Shown one piece after another: positions 32,501 through 35,949 of a DNA stretch of 64,000 nt (within the stretch, counting starts at the first letter, position 1; each line of letters begins with the position of its first letter). The notes under the pieces are model-generated. The model was not told where the DNA came from. It searched no databases and was given only the letters and a program-made list of their open reading frames with translations. Both the position numbers and the translations under genes were made by a program. Origin of the DNA: Owenia fusiformis (lineage: Eukaryota > Annelida > Polychaeta > Sabellida > Oweniidae); assembly GCA_903813345.2 (NCBI GenBank), contig CAIIXF020000007.1, forward strand, positions 39,166,671 through 39,230,670. Reading direction: 5' to 3'.

Positions 32501-33850
32501 TCATAAAATATTAATAAACACAGTCCCATGAAAGTGCAATTTTTCTCAAGGAAAGCAAATTTCCAATATCCTTAATAATGGCCTCGCGTAAAAAAAAAGA
32601 ACAAAAGGATTTCTCAACATCAAAATTTGTGTACTTATAGATACTATTTGAAAAAGGATTCAGTGACACAGTTCAGTTTCAAAGTCCAATAGATTGATAT
32701 CAAAATTCAAATTTTCAGGGGAAATTTTAGCAATAAACTGTGAGTACTGAGTGCCTATATTTGTATATGACTGAAAGCTGACCAAGTAAGAAGTCTGGGT
32801 CATCCACAAAAAAAGTTGAAGACTATTACAGTATGTCACCACTTGTGACTAAATCATACCAAATAAGTATAACTCAGTTGTTATATGCCAAGTTTAACCA
32901 ATTTGAACAGATGTGTATAGTTTATGTATTGTAAATGATACATCCGCTTCATTAGTGCAAAATTCAATTGTTGAAGTGGGAAAGAAAATAATAAAATCCA
33001 TGTACATGCCTAGATGGTCGATACATTCAAATAACTCAAATATAGCTTATCATTTAGTATTTTTTCACTAACCAATATATTTTTTATATATTTTTTACAT
33101 TACTTGCCATTCTTATATTACTCCAAACCTATTTGCTCCCACATATTCCACTATTCGTTTTTCCCCAATCTGAGCAATTGTTGATGATTTCAAAGCTACT
33201 ATTCCTGTGAATACAGGCCCTATACCAAATACAACATAAACACCTTTAAGCTACAGGTGAAAAGAACTTTTTTTGAAAAAATTGCTATTCCTGCACATGT
33301 TTTTTCTGTAAAATTAAATATGAAGCAGGCATGCATGAATTTCCTTGCTTTTATCTTCCTTGCATTGACTTTTGGTAAATCTGGTAAGACGTCAATGGCA
33401 ACTCTAGGAAATGCTGATATTTCATGAAACGCATTGAAAATGGCCTCCATTTCAATCTTCCAAATTTTTACTGAAAGTTTCTGGACAACACCTGAGTTAC
33501 CAGTGACCTCTTACCTGGTTTACTAAAAGAACTTAGAGACAATGTAATGATACTTGATCGTAAAATAAGCAAGGAAATGCACTCATATTCCTTCATACTT
33601 TGCTTTGCACTAGAACATAACATGTGCAGATATAGCAATTTTTCAAAATTGTTTTGTTCAACCTGTATCTACTGAAGGACTGAACGGTATTTAGGAAACA
33701 TATCGAGAATAATACAGGAAAAATAGTACATACCTCTGGCATTTCTGGGAATTTTGAACCCGACATGTTGGCACTCTCTAACATCAAGTATAGTGAGAAA
33801 CACCCGACAAAGAACATCCCCGCACCCAAGAACGCTAAATACTTCTTCAT
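2372..33850 (-). CDS. MAN2A1: Golgi alpha-mannosidase II (GH38), spliced gene, 3' end beyond left edge
   Basis: The product is a type II Golgi membrane glycosidase. In N-glycan maturation the family trims the alpha-1,3 and alpha-1,6 mannoses from the GlcNAcMan5 intermediate. Seventeen exon positions in the order E1 to E17 join in a consistent frame, giving about 923 codons, against about 1,140 residues usual for the family. The missing C-terminal part, including the conserved D-R-R region, should lie left of base 1. Visible hallmarks are: an N-terminal signal anchor (E1), a coiled-coil stem (E2), the PHSHTDPGW zinc motif across E3/E4, WAIDPFGH with the presumed nucleophile Asp (E6), PLGDDFR with the presumed acid/base Asp (E8), [10 protein letters not shown] with the zinc His (E10), and [10 protein letters not shown] (E15). 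Three exon positions exist in two versions: E1a/E1b, E8a/E8b and E15a/E15b. Gene identity is secure. Use of the alternative exons is inferred from intact frames and splice sites. Confidence 0.97.
2628..2802. mobile_element. hAT-like MITE of the CAGGCCCGTAGCC family
   Basis: The ends are CAGGCCCATAGCC and GGCTATTGGCCTG (inverted). The interior shares the AAAATCATGCAGTT and GTGATTTTGGTCATTT blocks with copies at 18640-18826, 26914-27113 and 34796-35008. It lies in the intron between exons 16 and 17 of MAN2A. Confidence 0.75.
2987..3098 (-). CDS. MAN2A1: MAN2A exon 16
   Basis: The 112-bp exon encodes [20 protein letters not shown], then [18 protein letters not shown], matching the PFVRVTxGxxxSEV strand of MAN2A. 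Acceptor GATTTCCAG, donor CCAG|GTGAGG. Confidence 0.95.
3573..3707 (-). CDS. MAN2A1: MAN2A exon 15b (duplicated exon, second copy)
   Basis: The exon has 45 codons in phase 0/0, with acceptor CCTGCAG and a weaker donor AAG|GTTGGT. It encodes [18 protein letters not shown], then [19 protein letters not shown]. The 14-residue string [14 protein letters not shown] is identical to that of exon 15a, although 9 of its 14 codons differ synonymously. That argues for selection on the protein in both copies. The N-terminal half is quite different from that of 15a. Confidence 0.85.
4445..4754. mobile_element. Pogo-like MITE with a nested hAT-like insertion
   Basis: The ends CAGTAAAACCTGTATATTCC and AGACAGGTTTTACTG are inverted repeats, with TA before the left end. 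A copy of the CAGGGATTTCATTAG element (4505-4652) sits inside. It is located between exons 15a and 15b of the mannosidase. Confidence 0.8.
4873..4995 (-). CDS. MAN2A1: MAN2A exon 15a (duplicated exon, first copy)
   Basis: The exon has 41 codons in phase 0/0, with acceptor CACGCTTTAG and a strong donor AGG|GTAAGA. It encodes [18 protein letters not shown], then [20 protein letters not shown]. The GAYLFLP Tyr lines the substrate pocket in known structures. A second version, exon 15b, lies 1.2 kb downstream. Confidence 0.92.
6052..6148 (-). CDS. MAN2A1: MAN2A exon 14
   Basis: The 97-bp exon encodes [20 protein letters not shown] and [12 protein letters not shown]. It corresponds to the ENSFVLLRFDQTGLMK-type beta strand of vertebrate enzymes. 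Acceptor TTATTTCAG, donor AAG|GTAACA, ending in phase 0 so that either copy of exon 15 can follow. Confidence 0.88.
6435..6589 (-). CDS. MAN2A1: MAN2A exon 13
   Basis: The 155-bp exon encodes [20 protein letters not shown] and a segment ending [13 protein letters not shown]. The [11 protein letters not shown] string fits the family's PPLGLxxYxI strand. It is absent from a simple ORF scan because it has no start codon. Acceptor TTTTTCAG, donor AAAAG|GTGGGG. Confidence 0.9.
6640..7050. other. MAN2A intron 12 with GGGGAGTGTA repeat pairs
   Basis: The intron contains two copies of a block around AAACAGACTTGGAAAAATG and outward-facing TACACTCCCCTTCATAA / TTATGGAGGGGAGTGTA ends (6752-7040). This suggests a small inverted-repeat element of about 290 bp. 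The same end motif appears near 42530-42600 in PRUNE intron 2. Confidence 0.5.
7051..7216 (-). CDS. MAN2A1: MAN2A exon 12
   Basis: The 166-bp exon encodes [20 protein letters not shown], then [19 protein letters not shown]. This is the beta domain where vertebrates have VVYNPLEQDR and VYVSSP. It ends in phase 0 at AAG|GTAACA. Confidence 0.94.
7565..7747 (-). CDS. MAN2A1: MAN2A exon 11
   Basis: The 183-bp exon starts [20 protein letters not shown] and ends near [16 protein letters not shown]. It forms the helical linker after the (beta/alpha) barrel. Acceptor TATATTTAG and donor CAAC|GTAAAT keep the frame. Confidence 0.93.
8106..8278. mobile_element. hAT-like MITE of the CAGGGGTTTCAYTAG family
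   Basis: The element has AGGGGTTTCACTAGAATT at one end and the inverse CTAATGAAACCTC at the other. The interior carries the family's blocks CAGGCAATTTT and ATCGCCTGTTGC. Sister copies lie at 4505, 17756, 53410 and 57394. Confidence 0.75.
8379..8561 (-). CDS. MAN2A1: MAN2A exon 10: zinc histidine exon
   Basis: The 183-bp exon encodes [18 protein letters not shown] and [20 protein letters not shown], then [11 protein letters not shown]. The HHDGITGT motif carries the fourth zinc ligand. Splice sites are TATTCCAG|GTC and ACAAA|GTGAGT. Confidence 0.97.
8880..9082 (-). CDS. MAN2A1: MAN2A exon 9
   Basis: The 203-bp exon starts [20 protein letters not shown] and continues with [20 protein letters not shown] and TSRPFYK, matching the family's [22 protein letters not shown] block. 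Acceptor TTCTAG and donor TTGAG|GTAAAT. Phase 0 at the start fits both copies of exon 8. Confidence 0.96.
9100..9660. other. MAN2A intron 8, AT-rich, with short direct repeats
   Basis: A block of about 25 bases around TTTATTGCTAATTTTCAAAA recurs three to four times at 9298-9385. Nothing else is recognisable before the foldback element at 9715. Confidence 0.5.
9715..10733. mobile_element. Foldback transposon, 1,019 bp, with ACCAT target duplication
   Basis: The left arm starts CACGCCCGGTGATCGTGAAA and the right arm is its reverse complement. Pairing continues for roughly 430 bases on each side, interrupted only by scattered mismatches. The loop is near 10140-10300, and G-rich GGGACGGAGGGGGG blocks occur in both arms. 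A 5-bp target duplication, ACCAT, flanks it (9710-9714 and 10734-10738). It begins about 29 bases downstream of the donor of MAN2A exon 8b. The apparent reading frame inside (9662-9952) is not a gene. Confidence 0.9.
10767..10944 (-). CDS. MAN2A1: MAN2A exon 8b (canonical copy)
   Basis: The exon is 178 bp, entering phase 2 and leaving phase 0, with acceptor TTTGGTTTTAG|AGCC and donor CAG|GTTTGT. It encodes [20 protein letters not shown], then [19 protein letters not shown]. The GDDFR motif holds the presumed acid/base Asp (Asp341 of the Drosophila enzyme). Because 178 is not divisible by three, including both 8a and 8b, or neither, would shift the frame. The copies should therefore be mutually exclusive. 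Confidence 0.93.
11050..11339. other. Spacer between MAN2A exons 8a and 8b
   Basis: About 420 bases of AT-rich sequence separate the duplicated exons (11363 to 10945). No transposon ends and no further exon copy were seen. The short spacing is typical of tandem exon duplication. Confidence 0.5.
11364..11541 (-). CDS. MAN2A1: MAN2A exon 8a (alternative copy)
   Basis: The exon is 178 bp, entering phase 2 and leaving phase 0, with acceptor TTTTGTACAG|AGC and donor CAG|GTTGTT, which lacks the usual G at +5. It encodes [20 protein letters not shown], then [19 protein letters not shown]. It is about 68% identical over 60 residues to exon 8b, which has the same length and phases. The first Asp of the usual DD pair is Ser here, while the second, the presumed acid/base residue, is kept. 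A 27-bp minisatellite carrying copies of this acceptor abuts it. Confidence 0.85.
11544..11735. repeat. 27-bp minisatellite at MAN2A exon 8a acceptor
   Basis: There are about seven copies of a 27-bp unit containing ACAAAATATTGGTTTAACAC. On the minus strand each unit includes AATATTTTGTACAATG, one base different over the splice site from the real acceptor AATATTTTGTACAG|AG next to it. The array thus looks expanded from the exon 8a 3' splice site. Confidence 0.9.
12137..12323 (-). CDS. MAN2A1: MAN2A exon 7
   Basis: The 187-bp exon encodes [20 protein letters not shown] and [13 protein letters not shown], including the conserved cysteines and the substrate-contact Tyr of PFYSYD. It ends in phase 2 (AA|), which both versions of exon 8 accept. 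Confidence 0.97.
12725..12898 (-). CDS. MAN2A1: MAN2A exon 6: catalytic nucleophile exon
   Basis: The 174-bp exon encodes [20 protein letters not shown], followed by [10 protein letters not shown] and FMWRQNWG. The Asp of AIDPFG aligns with the catalytic nucleophile (Asp204 in the Drosophila enzyme). Splice sites are TTTTTTCAG|GTG and TGGG|GTGAGT. Confidence 0.97.
12900..13249. other. MAN2A intron 5, no features
   Basis: The intron is AT-rich, with a short G run at 12944-12955. No repeat ends or exons were recognised. Confidence 0.5.
13250..13377 (-). CDS. MAN2A1: MAN2A exon 5
   Basis: The 128-bp exon encodes [20 protein letters not shown] and then [20 protein letters not shown], a highly conserved GH38 block (GQxEIxTGGWVMxDEA). 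Acceptor GTTACAG and donor ATAG|GTATGC keep the reading frame. Confidence 0.97.
13440..13831. repeat. Degenerate tandem repeat carrying copies of the exon 4 donor
   Basis: The units, about 60-90 bases long, are built from TACAATTACTACACAGTTAT and ACTTACTTTTTACTC. On the minus strand the latter reads GAGTAAAAAGTAAGT, nearly the same as the real exon 4 donor (GTAAAAAA|GTAAGT) at 13832. At least three such decoy donors lie at about 13566, 13670 and 13748. Confidence 0.75.
13832..14003 (-). CDS. MAN2A1: MAN2A exon 4
   Basis: The 172-bp exon encodes [20 protein letters not shown], then a segment with [16 protein letters not shown], both matching the GH38 domain. The donor is AAAAAA|GTAAGT. Degenerate copies of this donor recur in the intronic tandem repeat immediately downstream (13440-13831). 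Confidence 0.96.
14140..14600. repeat. MAN2A intron 3 with two short tandem repeats
   Basis: At 14148-14215 ACATGTTAATTATAAAAT-type units recur about four times. At 14495-14600 a 50-bp unit with AAGTGGAACAACTTCCCATC occurs about three times and resembles the AAGTGGAACACC ends of the pogo-like MITEs. Confidence 0.65.
14625..14769 (-). CDS. MAN2A1: MAN2A exon 3: start of GH38 catalytic domain
   Basis: The exon is 145 bp, entering in phase 0 and leaving after the first base of a Gly codon. It encodes [20 protein letters not shown] and ends with [12 protein letters not shown]. The PHSH-x-D-P zinc-binding motif is shared with all GH38 enzymes, with Thr here where vertebrates have Asn. Acceptor TTTTTCAG and donor CCAG|GTAAAT are clear. 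Confidence 0.96.
15128..15436 (-). CDS. MAN2A1: MAN2A exon 2: lumenal coiled-coil stem
   Basis: The exon has 103 codons in phase 0/0, with acceptor TTTCCAG|TAC and donor CAG|GTATGT. It begins [18 protein letters not shown], a heptad-like coiled coil typical of the stem of Golgi mannosidase II. It ends with a [11 protein letters not shown] segment matching the family's Cys-containing link to the catalytic domain. Being phase 0 at its start, it can follow either first exon. Confidence 0.93.
15490..15631. mobile_element. Pogo-like MITE remnant
   Basis: CTGAAAAACCTGATATATCC and CACGTTTTACTG form inverted ends, with AGTGTTCGAATTGGCAGGTG inside. It lies about 55 bases upstream of the acceptor of MAN2A exon 2. 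Similar decayed pieces occur at about 11957-12080, 19389-19510, 21713-21886, 28700-28800 and 36280-36437. Confidence 0.6.
15640..16637. other. Unexplained stretch in MAN2A intron 1 with a 144-codon plus-strand frame
   Basis: The frame at 16138-16572 is open for 144 codons but shows no known domain, no bias and no splice context. No homologue was recognised. It is probably chance, given the low stop density in this segment. Confidence 0.3.
16638..17660. mobile_element. Mariner-like foldback element, ~1,020 bp, TA target
   Basis: The inverted ends read CGAGGGTTGATCATAAAGTT and are flanked by TA on both sides. The complementarity continues inward through blocks such as GCACCCGGGGCAAATAAAA / TTTTATTTGCCCCGGGTGC, so much of the element is one imperfect palindrome. 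The TIR sequence fits mariner elements of the Tc1/mariner superfamily. No transposase remains. A lone TACGAGGGACGATCAA end occurs at 2304 as well. Confidence 0.88.
17756..17930. mobile_element. hAT-like MITE, 175 bp, with CATCCC target duplication
   Basis: The ends are CAGGGGTTTCATTGG and CTAATGAAATCCCTG. A perfect 6-bp direct repeat, CATCCC, flanks it (17750-17755 and 17931-17936). The interior includes GGCAACAGGCGATTATAAAC. Confidence 0.85.
17940..18370. other. Intronic stretch with decayed MITE pieces
   Basis: TAAAACCTGAATGTGTACAT (17971) and GACCAGTTTAACTGTAT (18182) look like worn pogo-like ends about 220 bases apart. Nothing coding was seen. Confidence 0.45.
18380..18826. mobile_element. 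Expanded copy of the CAGGCCCGTAGCC-type MITE
   Basis: Two imperfect tandem copies of a ~155-bp block (CCCTGTGTTCATC ... TAAGTAGAATTT ... GCCCCTCCC) precede the standard MITE interior (GTGATTTTGGTCATTTTGGG and TTTTAAAAGTGAACCCCCC) and a worn right end near 18826. The left end is unclear. Confidence 0.55.
19796..20169. mobile_element. Palindromic MITE, ~374 bp
   Basis: The inverted ends AGGACCATTCTCGGTTTGGA and GAAAACCGAGAATGGTCCT-like pair continue through GAATGAAGTTCATCGGCT. A central block (CCCCACACCAA) lacks coding potential. A truncated relative lies at 51462-51600. Confidence 0.8.
20230..20700. other. Intronic stretch with a dispersed repeat
   Basis: At 20380-20465 it carries, in reverse, the dispersed block seen at 39050, 39600, 43620, 48050 and 62800 (ACAAATGGCAGGT / TATGCCACCACTTCTTGTAG-like). 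There is no gene. Confidence 0.45.
20745..21216. mobile_element. DNA element with CAGTTA target duplication and long G run
   Basis: The ends CAGGCCTGTCAACT and AGTTGACAGGCCTG are inverted. A perfect 6-bp repeat, CAGTTA, flanks the element (20739-20744 and 21217-21222). It contains a run of 26 G at 20950-20975. The flanks (CACAGTTAACTGTGAACACC when rejoined) belong to a pogo-like repeat, so this is a nested insertion. Confidence 0.82.
21223..21420. repeat. GTGAACACC-rich tail of a pogo-like element
   Basis: The stretch has repeats of AGTGAACACCT and ends in GGTTTTACTGTA (21401-21412), the usual right end of the pogo-like family. The left end lies beyond the nested element at 20745. Confidence 0.65.
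21898..22017 (-). CDS. MAN2A1: MAN2A alternative exon 1b: second signal-anchor exon
   Basis: The 40-codon open exon starts [20 protein letters not shown] and ends in phase 0 at ACG|GTGAGT, a strong donor. It encodes a tail (MLRWKMK) plus a hydrophobic stretch typical of a Golgi type II anchor. It lies in the same intron, between exon 1a and exon 2, and has the right phase to splice to exon 2 in place of exon 1a. No similarity to exon 1a beyond general character is visible. An out-of-frame ATG lies 4 bases upstream. It is likely driven by its own intronic promoter. It could instead be a fortuitous open stretch, but topology, phase and donor all fit. Confidence 0.72.
22018..23315. other. Upstream flank of MAN2A exon 1b, no clear repeats
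   Basis: If exon 1b is used, its promoter should lie here. No TATA box or CpG-rich block was recognised. Several short frames look random. Confidence 0.35.
23316..23600. repeat. Three-copy tandem repeat of about 95 bp
   Basis: AGGAACTGTCATTTTGTATT and CTTCTTAAAAGAGAG occur three times in register. Partial single copies of the second block occur at 27500 (CACTTCTTAAAAGAGAG). Confidence 0.75.
24152..24458. repeat. 29-bp minisatellite, left part
   Basis: There are about ten copies of a 29-bp unit containing ATGATTCTTGAAGGCCTAAT. Some units have ATTATTAAAGG instead of ATTCTTGAAGG, which creates a TTAA. The array is interrupted by a TTAA-type element at 24459. Confidence 0.92.
24459..24822. mobile_element. 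PiggyBac-like MITE, 364 bp, TTAA target, inside the minisatellite
   Basis: The ends AGGTGCAATAA and TTATTGCCCCT are inverted, with TTAA on both sides (24455-24458 and 24823-24826). A sister copy in the opposite orientation lies at 58597-58951 and shares blocks such as AGCTTTGAACTGAATTTACA. Removing the element restores a normal minisatellite unit. Confidence 0.92.
24827..24972. repeat. 29-bp minisatellite, right part
   Basis: About five copies continue the same unit after the TTAA element, starting exactly at AAGGCCTAGTTG. Confidence 0.92.
25157..25369. mobile_element. Pogo-like repeat with tandem TTCACATTGAGAGGTG units
   Basis: The repeat ends with GATATACAGGTTTTACTG before TA. Before that, GTTCACATTGAGAGG and GTTCAGATTAGAGAGG alternate. 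The left end is eroded. Confidence 0.65.
25388..26030 (-). pseudogene. 5'-truncated LINE retrotransposon, C-terminal part of its polyprotein
   Basis: On the minus strand the translation runs [16 protein letters not shown], then an in-frame TAA, then [17 protein letters not shown], then [17 protein letters not shown] and a C-x2-C...H-x4-C motif ([17 protein letters not shown]). This is the usual C-terminal end of non-LTR retrotransposon reverse transcriptases in invertebrates. A T run at 25391-25401 on the plus strand marks the poly(A) tail of the element. It is dead because of truncation and the stop. Confidence 0.85.
26030..26262. repeat. Short element bounded by G runs
   Basis: Two G runs (about 26057-26071 and 26227-26241) sit near the ends of a stretch starting CAGGGGCGTACTTCGG. 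It looks like a worn MITE with a CAGGGGCGTA-type end. The right end was not resolved. Confidence 0.4.
26914..27113. mobile_element. hAT-like MITE, 200 bp (CAGGCCCGTAGCC family)
   Basis: The ends are perfect inverted repeats (CAGGCCCGTAGCCAGG / CCTGGCTACGGGCCTG). The interior matches the copies at 2628 and 34796. No clear target duplication was seen. Confidence 0.88.
27590..27860. promoter_or_regulatory. GC-box and CCAAT cluster in MAN2A intron 1
   Basis: The stretch contains GGGGGCGGGGC at about 27768-27778, GATTGGTGG at 27699, ATTGACCAATGAC at 27635, and more CpG than its AT-rich surroundings. It could be an alternative promoter or enhancer. No first exon was identified next to it. Confidence 0.3.
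27861..31180. other. MAN2A intron 1, mostly unannotated
   Basis: AT-rich sequence without exons. A decayed pogo-like piece is near 28690-28800. The segment 28120-28520 repeats, in reverse, unique-looking sequence of 930-1290 (for example TATTGGACAGATAATATTT-like and AAGTGAAATATCTTTT), which suggests a shared dispersed element of several hundred bases. Confidence 0.4.
31181..31774. repeat. 40-bp minisatellite, about 15 copies
   Basis: The unit contains TTATTCTAGACTACATGACC followed by CCATAAACCCCATCCACAAC. The copies are nearly identical; only A/G variants in CATGAACC and CACGACTT recur, in a pattern suggesting block duplication. Confidence 0.95.
31775..33733. other. MAN2A intron 1 next to exon 1a, no features
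   Basis: AT-rich sequence. A short inverted repeat (ATAGCCTGACAATGGTAAAG / CTTTACCATTCTCAGGCTAT) lies at 32131-32174. A dispersed-repeat piece (CAGTATGTCACCACTTGTG) lies near 32830. No coding evidence was seen. Confidence 0.5.
33734..33850 (-). CDS. MAN2A1: MAN2A exon 1a: start codon, cytosolic tail and signal anchor
   Basis: The 39-codon first exon begins [20 protein letters not shown] and ends in phase 0 at GAG|GTATGT. A short basic tail precedes a hydrophobic segment of about 20 residues. The FSLYLML string in this segment also occurs in the vertebrate MAN2A1 anchor, so this is the ancestral-type first exon. The ATG sits in a good context (ACAAAATGA). It joins exon 2 directly in frame. 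The promoter should lie in 33851-34300, facing the Prune gene. Confidence 0.93.
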
Positions 33851-34299
33851 TTTGTAGACGAAGAGTGTCGAGGTTTTTTCAATGGAACATCAGCTATCTG
33901 AATGTATCGTATTGTAATGTATTTTGAAACCAATAATATATTGGTCAATGACTGTTCAACATAATGCCTTATTCGTGAATAACTAGCTCATAAGCAGACA
34001 AAGTTTCAGATTCAAATCTGAAAAAATTCCGTGGCAAAAAATTCTGCACAGTTCAGCTGTTTATATTTCCTACAGGCAGTCACTCAGAATTCTGATATCC
34101 GTCTAAATCTTTCGAACCAAATTATGATTTATAGATTATGCTAGTCCTAAGCTAATTGATACATATTGCGATGAGATATTTAAATTTTTTAAACAAAATT
34201 CGATAAGAAATTTACACCTGGCAAATCCTTGATGTGGACTACGTCATCAGTTCGTGTGTACACACGACAAGCGTGACGTACTTCACAACCTGGAATAGA

Positions 34300-34334
34300 A
34301 AAAGTTAATCCGGAGAAAGTTGTTGCAAATACAG
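34300..34334 (+). other. Candidate 5' UTR exon of PRUNE
   Basis: The stretch lies directly downstream of the two CRE-like motifs and ends with ACAG|GTAATA, a plausible donor. A polypyrimidine acceptor (ATGTATTTCAG, ending 35850) lies before the first coding exon. The start coordinate is a guess, since no transcript evidence is available. Confidence 0.3.
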
Positions 34335-34795
34335 GTAATATCTCGTGTTTTTTATAAGTTAACTTCTACAAGTACATTATTGTGTATTCACAGTGCAATT
34401 TAGTGTAACTGAGACGTGTAAGATTATCATATATAGGTTAGATTAGTACAGATGTTGGCCAAATTAAAAATTAAATTTTTCAAAAAAAAAATTTGCAATC
34501 ATGAAATGAATCAATAGGCCTATCATCATCAAGATGAAGATCAATCAATCAAGTTTTTTTTGTATAACGCTTGATAGAAAAATATCTAAAGGTAACATAG
34601 TGCAAGCAGAGTTAATCATGAAACAATTTATGTTCTACGTAAAAACTTGTACTCTTTTGAGTTCCTGTTGATGAGATCTCCTGGATGTGTTACGACTGAA
34701 AAACAGGATTGCTGGAAGTTTACGAATATTATTTATGTATTTCCAAATGATACTACATGCACTGGTCCCCACCTGATTATAAAGACGTTACATCT

Positions 34796-35008
34796 CAGGC
34801 CCGTAGCCAGGGGGGGTTCGCAGGGTTCGGGCGAACCCCCCCCCCCCCCTGGCCAAAAATTCTTTCAAAATCATGCAGTTTTCACCATTTTGAGCACTTC
34901 TCTTGTGATTTTAGCCATATTTGGGCCAAAATTGTCAAATGTGAACCCCCCCCCTGGAAATTTTTTAAAACTGAACCCCCCCCTTGACAAATCCTGGCTA
35001 CGGGCCTG
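34796..35008. mobile_element. hAT-like MITE, 213 bp, with CATCT target duplication
   Basis: The inverted ends are CAGGCCCGTAGCCAGG and CCTGGCTACGGGCCTG-like. A perfect 5-bp direct repeat, CATCT, flanks it (34791-34795 and 35009-35013). It is the best-preserved copy of its family and lies in the presumed 5' UTR intron of PRUNE. Confidence 0.9.
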
Positions 35009-35850
35009 CATCTTTATAATAAAATGGATGGATTACCCCCGGGGGGTTCACTCCAATATACTTCTTAATACCTATGTGCCGCCCCAAAGACCCCCTTTTT
35101 GAGCATTTTTTCCATGTCAATTTCCTCTCAAGATTGAAGGTTTCCATGTTTAATTCCTCTGAGACTTATAAATTACTAAAAAATCAACTTTCTAGTGATT
35201 TGTTCCAGGCCTCAGCAACAGATTTAACGAATTTAATACAATTTTCTATAGAAAAACTGAATTTTGACTTTAAAAGGGTACTTTCTTAAACAATTTTCCA
35301 TGTTTTTTTCCTCTCAGATTCGCCAATTTCCATGTTTTATGCTCAAAGCCAAAATTGACCGTGCTGCACATACCTACCCAAATTATTTGGAGTGAACCCC
35401 CGTCGGAGGAAATTTTGATTTTCATCATTTTCACCAAGGACATCGACAAGAAAACTCTGATGCTGAGGTAGCTAATCATAAATTCAGAATACATTGCCCT
35501 CCCATCATTGAAATCCAAGAAATGCAACAGCTCCATGTATTTCACGTTGTCAAAATGCTTCCCCATTCAGTCAATATATGTGTATAATGATAAAATCATA
35601 AAATGTTGCACAAAAAGTAACAAAATTCTAAAATGTTAAAATTGAAAAATAACAAAATCCTTCACATGAAAAGTTCTAGGAAGAGCACTGGAATGCAAGC
35701 TTAAAATTCCGCCACGCCCAATTCATCTATTCATAAGTCAGTGATTCACTATTCACAATCAATATTAAATTGATCATAATACCAGACTTCAAAACAAACA
35801 ACAGATATTTTCATTGTAAACACATGTTTAGTACTTTTAATGTATTTCAG

Positions 35851-35949
35851 CGTAATTTGGCAATGAAGTGGCAAGCTTTTGTTTAAAAAAGGCTGACGCG
35901 ATAAAAAATAGTGATGGACGGCTATTTGGAACATGCTCGGCAAGCATTG
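35851..35949 (+). CDS. PRUNE1: PRUNE exon 1 (first coding exon; CDS from 35914)
   Basis: The coding part is ATG plus 11 codons, MDGYLEHARQAL, ending in phase 0 at TTG|GTAAGT. It aligns with the N-terminus of vertebrate PRUNE1 (MEDYLQ-type start). An in-frame TAA at 35902 shows that this is the first usable ATG. The segment 35851-35913 follows a good acceptor and is probably 5' UTR. It contains an out-of-frame uORF of seven residues (35863-35886). The exon is too short for automated ORF calls. Confidence 0.88.

Larger units (their letters stand above)
33851..35850. promoter_or_regulatory. Divergent intergenic region between MAN2A and PRUNE
   Basis: About 2 kb separates the start codon of the minus-strand mannosidase from that of the plus-strand Prune gene. 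A short core at 34230-34334 holds two CRE-like motifs in opposite orientation: TACGTCA at 34240-34246 and TGACGTA at 34274-34280. Just to the right, AATACAG|GTAATA at 34331-34340 could be the donor of a 5' UTR exon of Prune that joins the acceptor at 35850. The rest is AT-rich and contains one hAT-like MITE (34796-35008). Confidence 0.5.
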
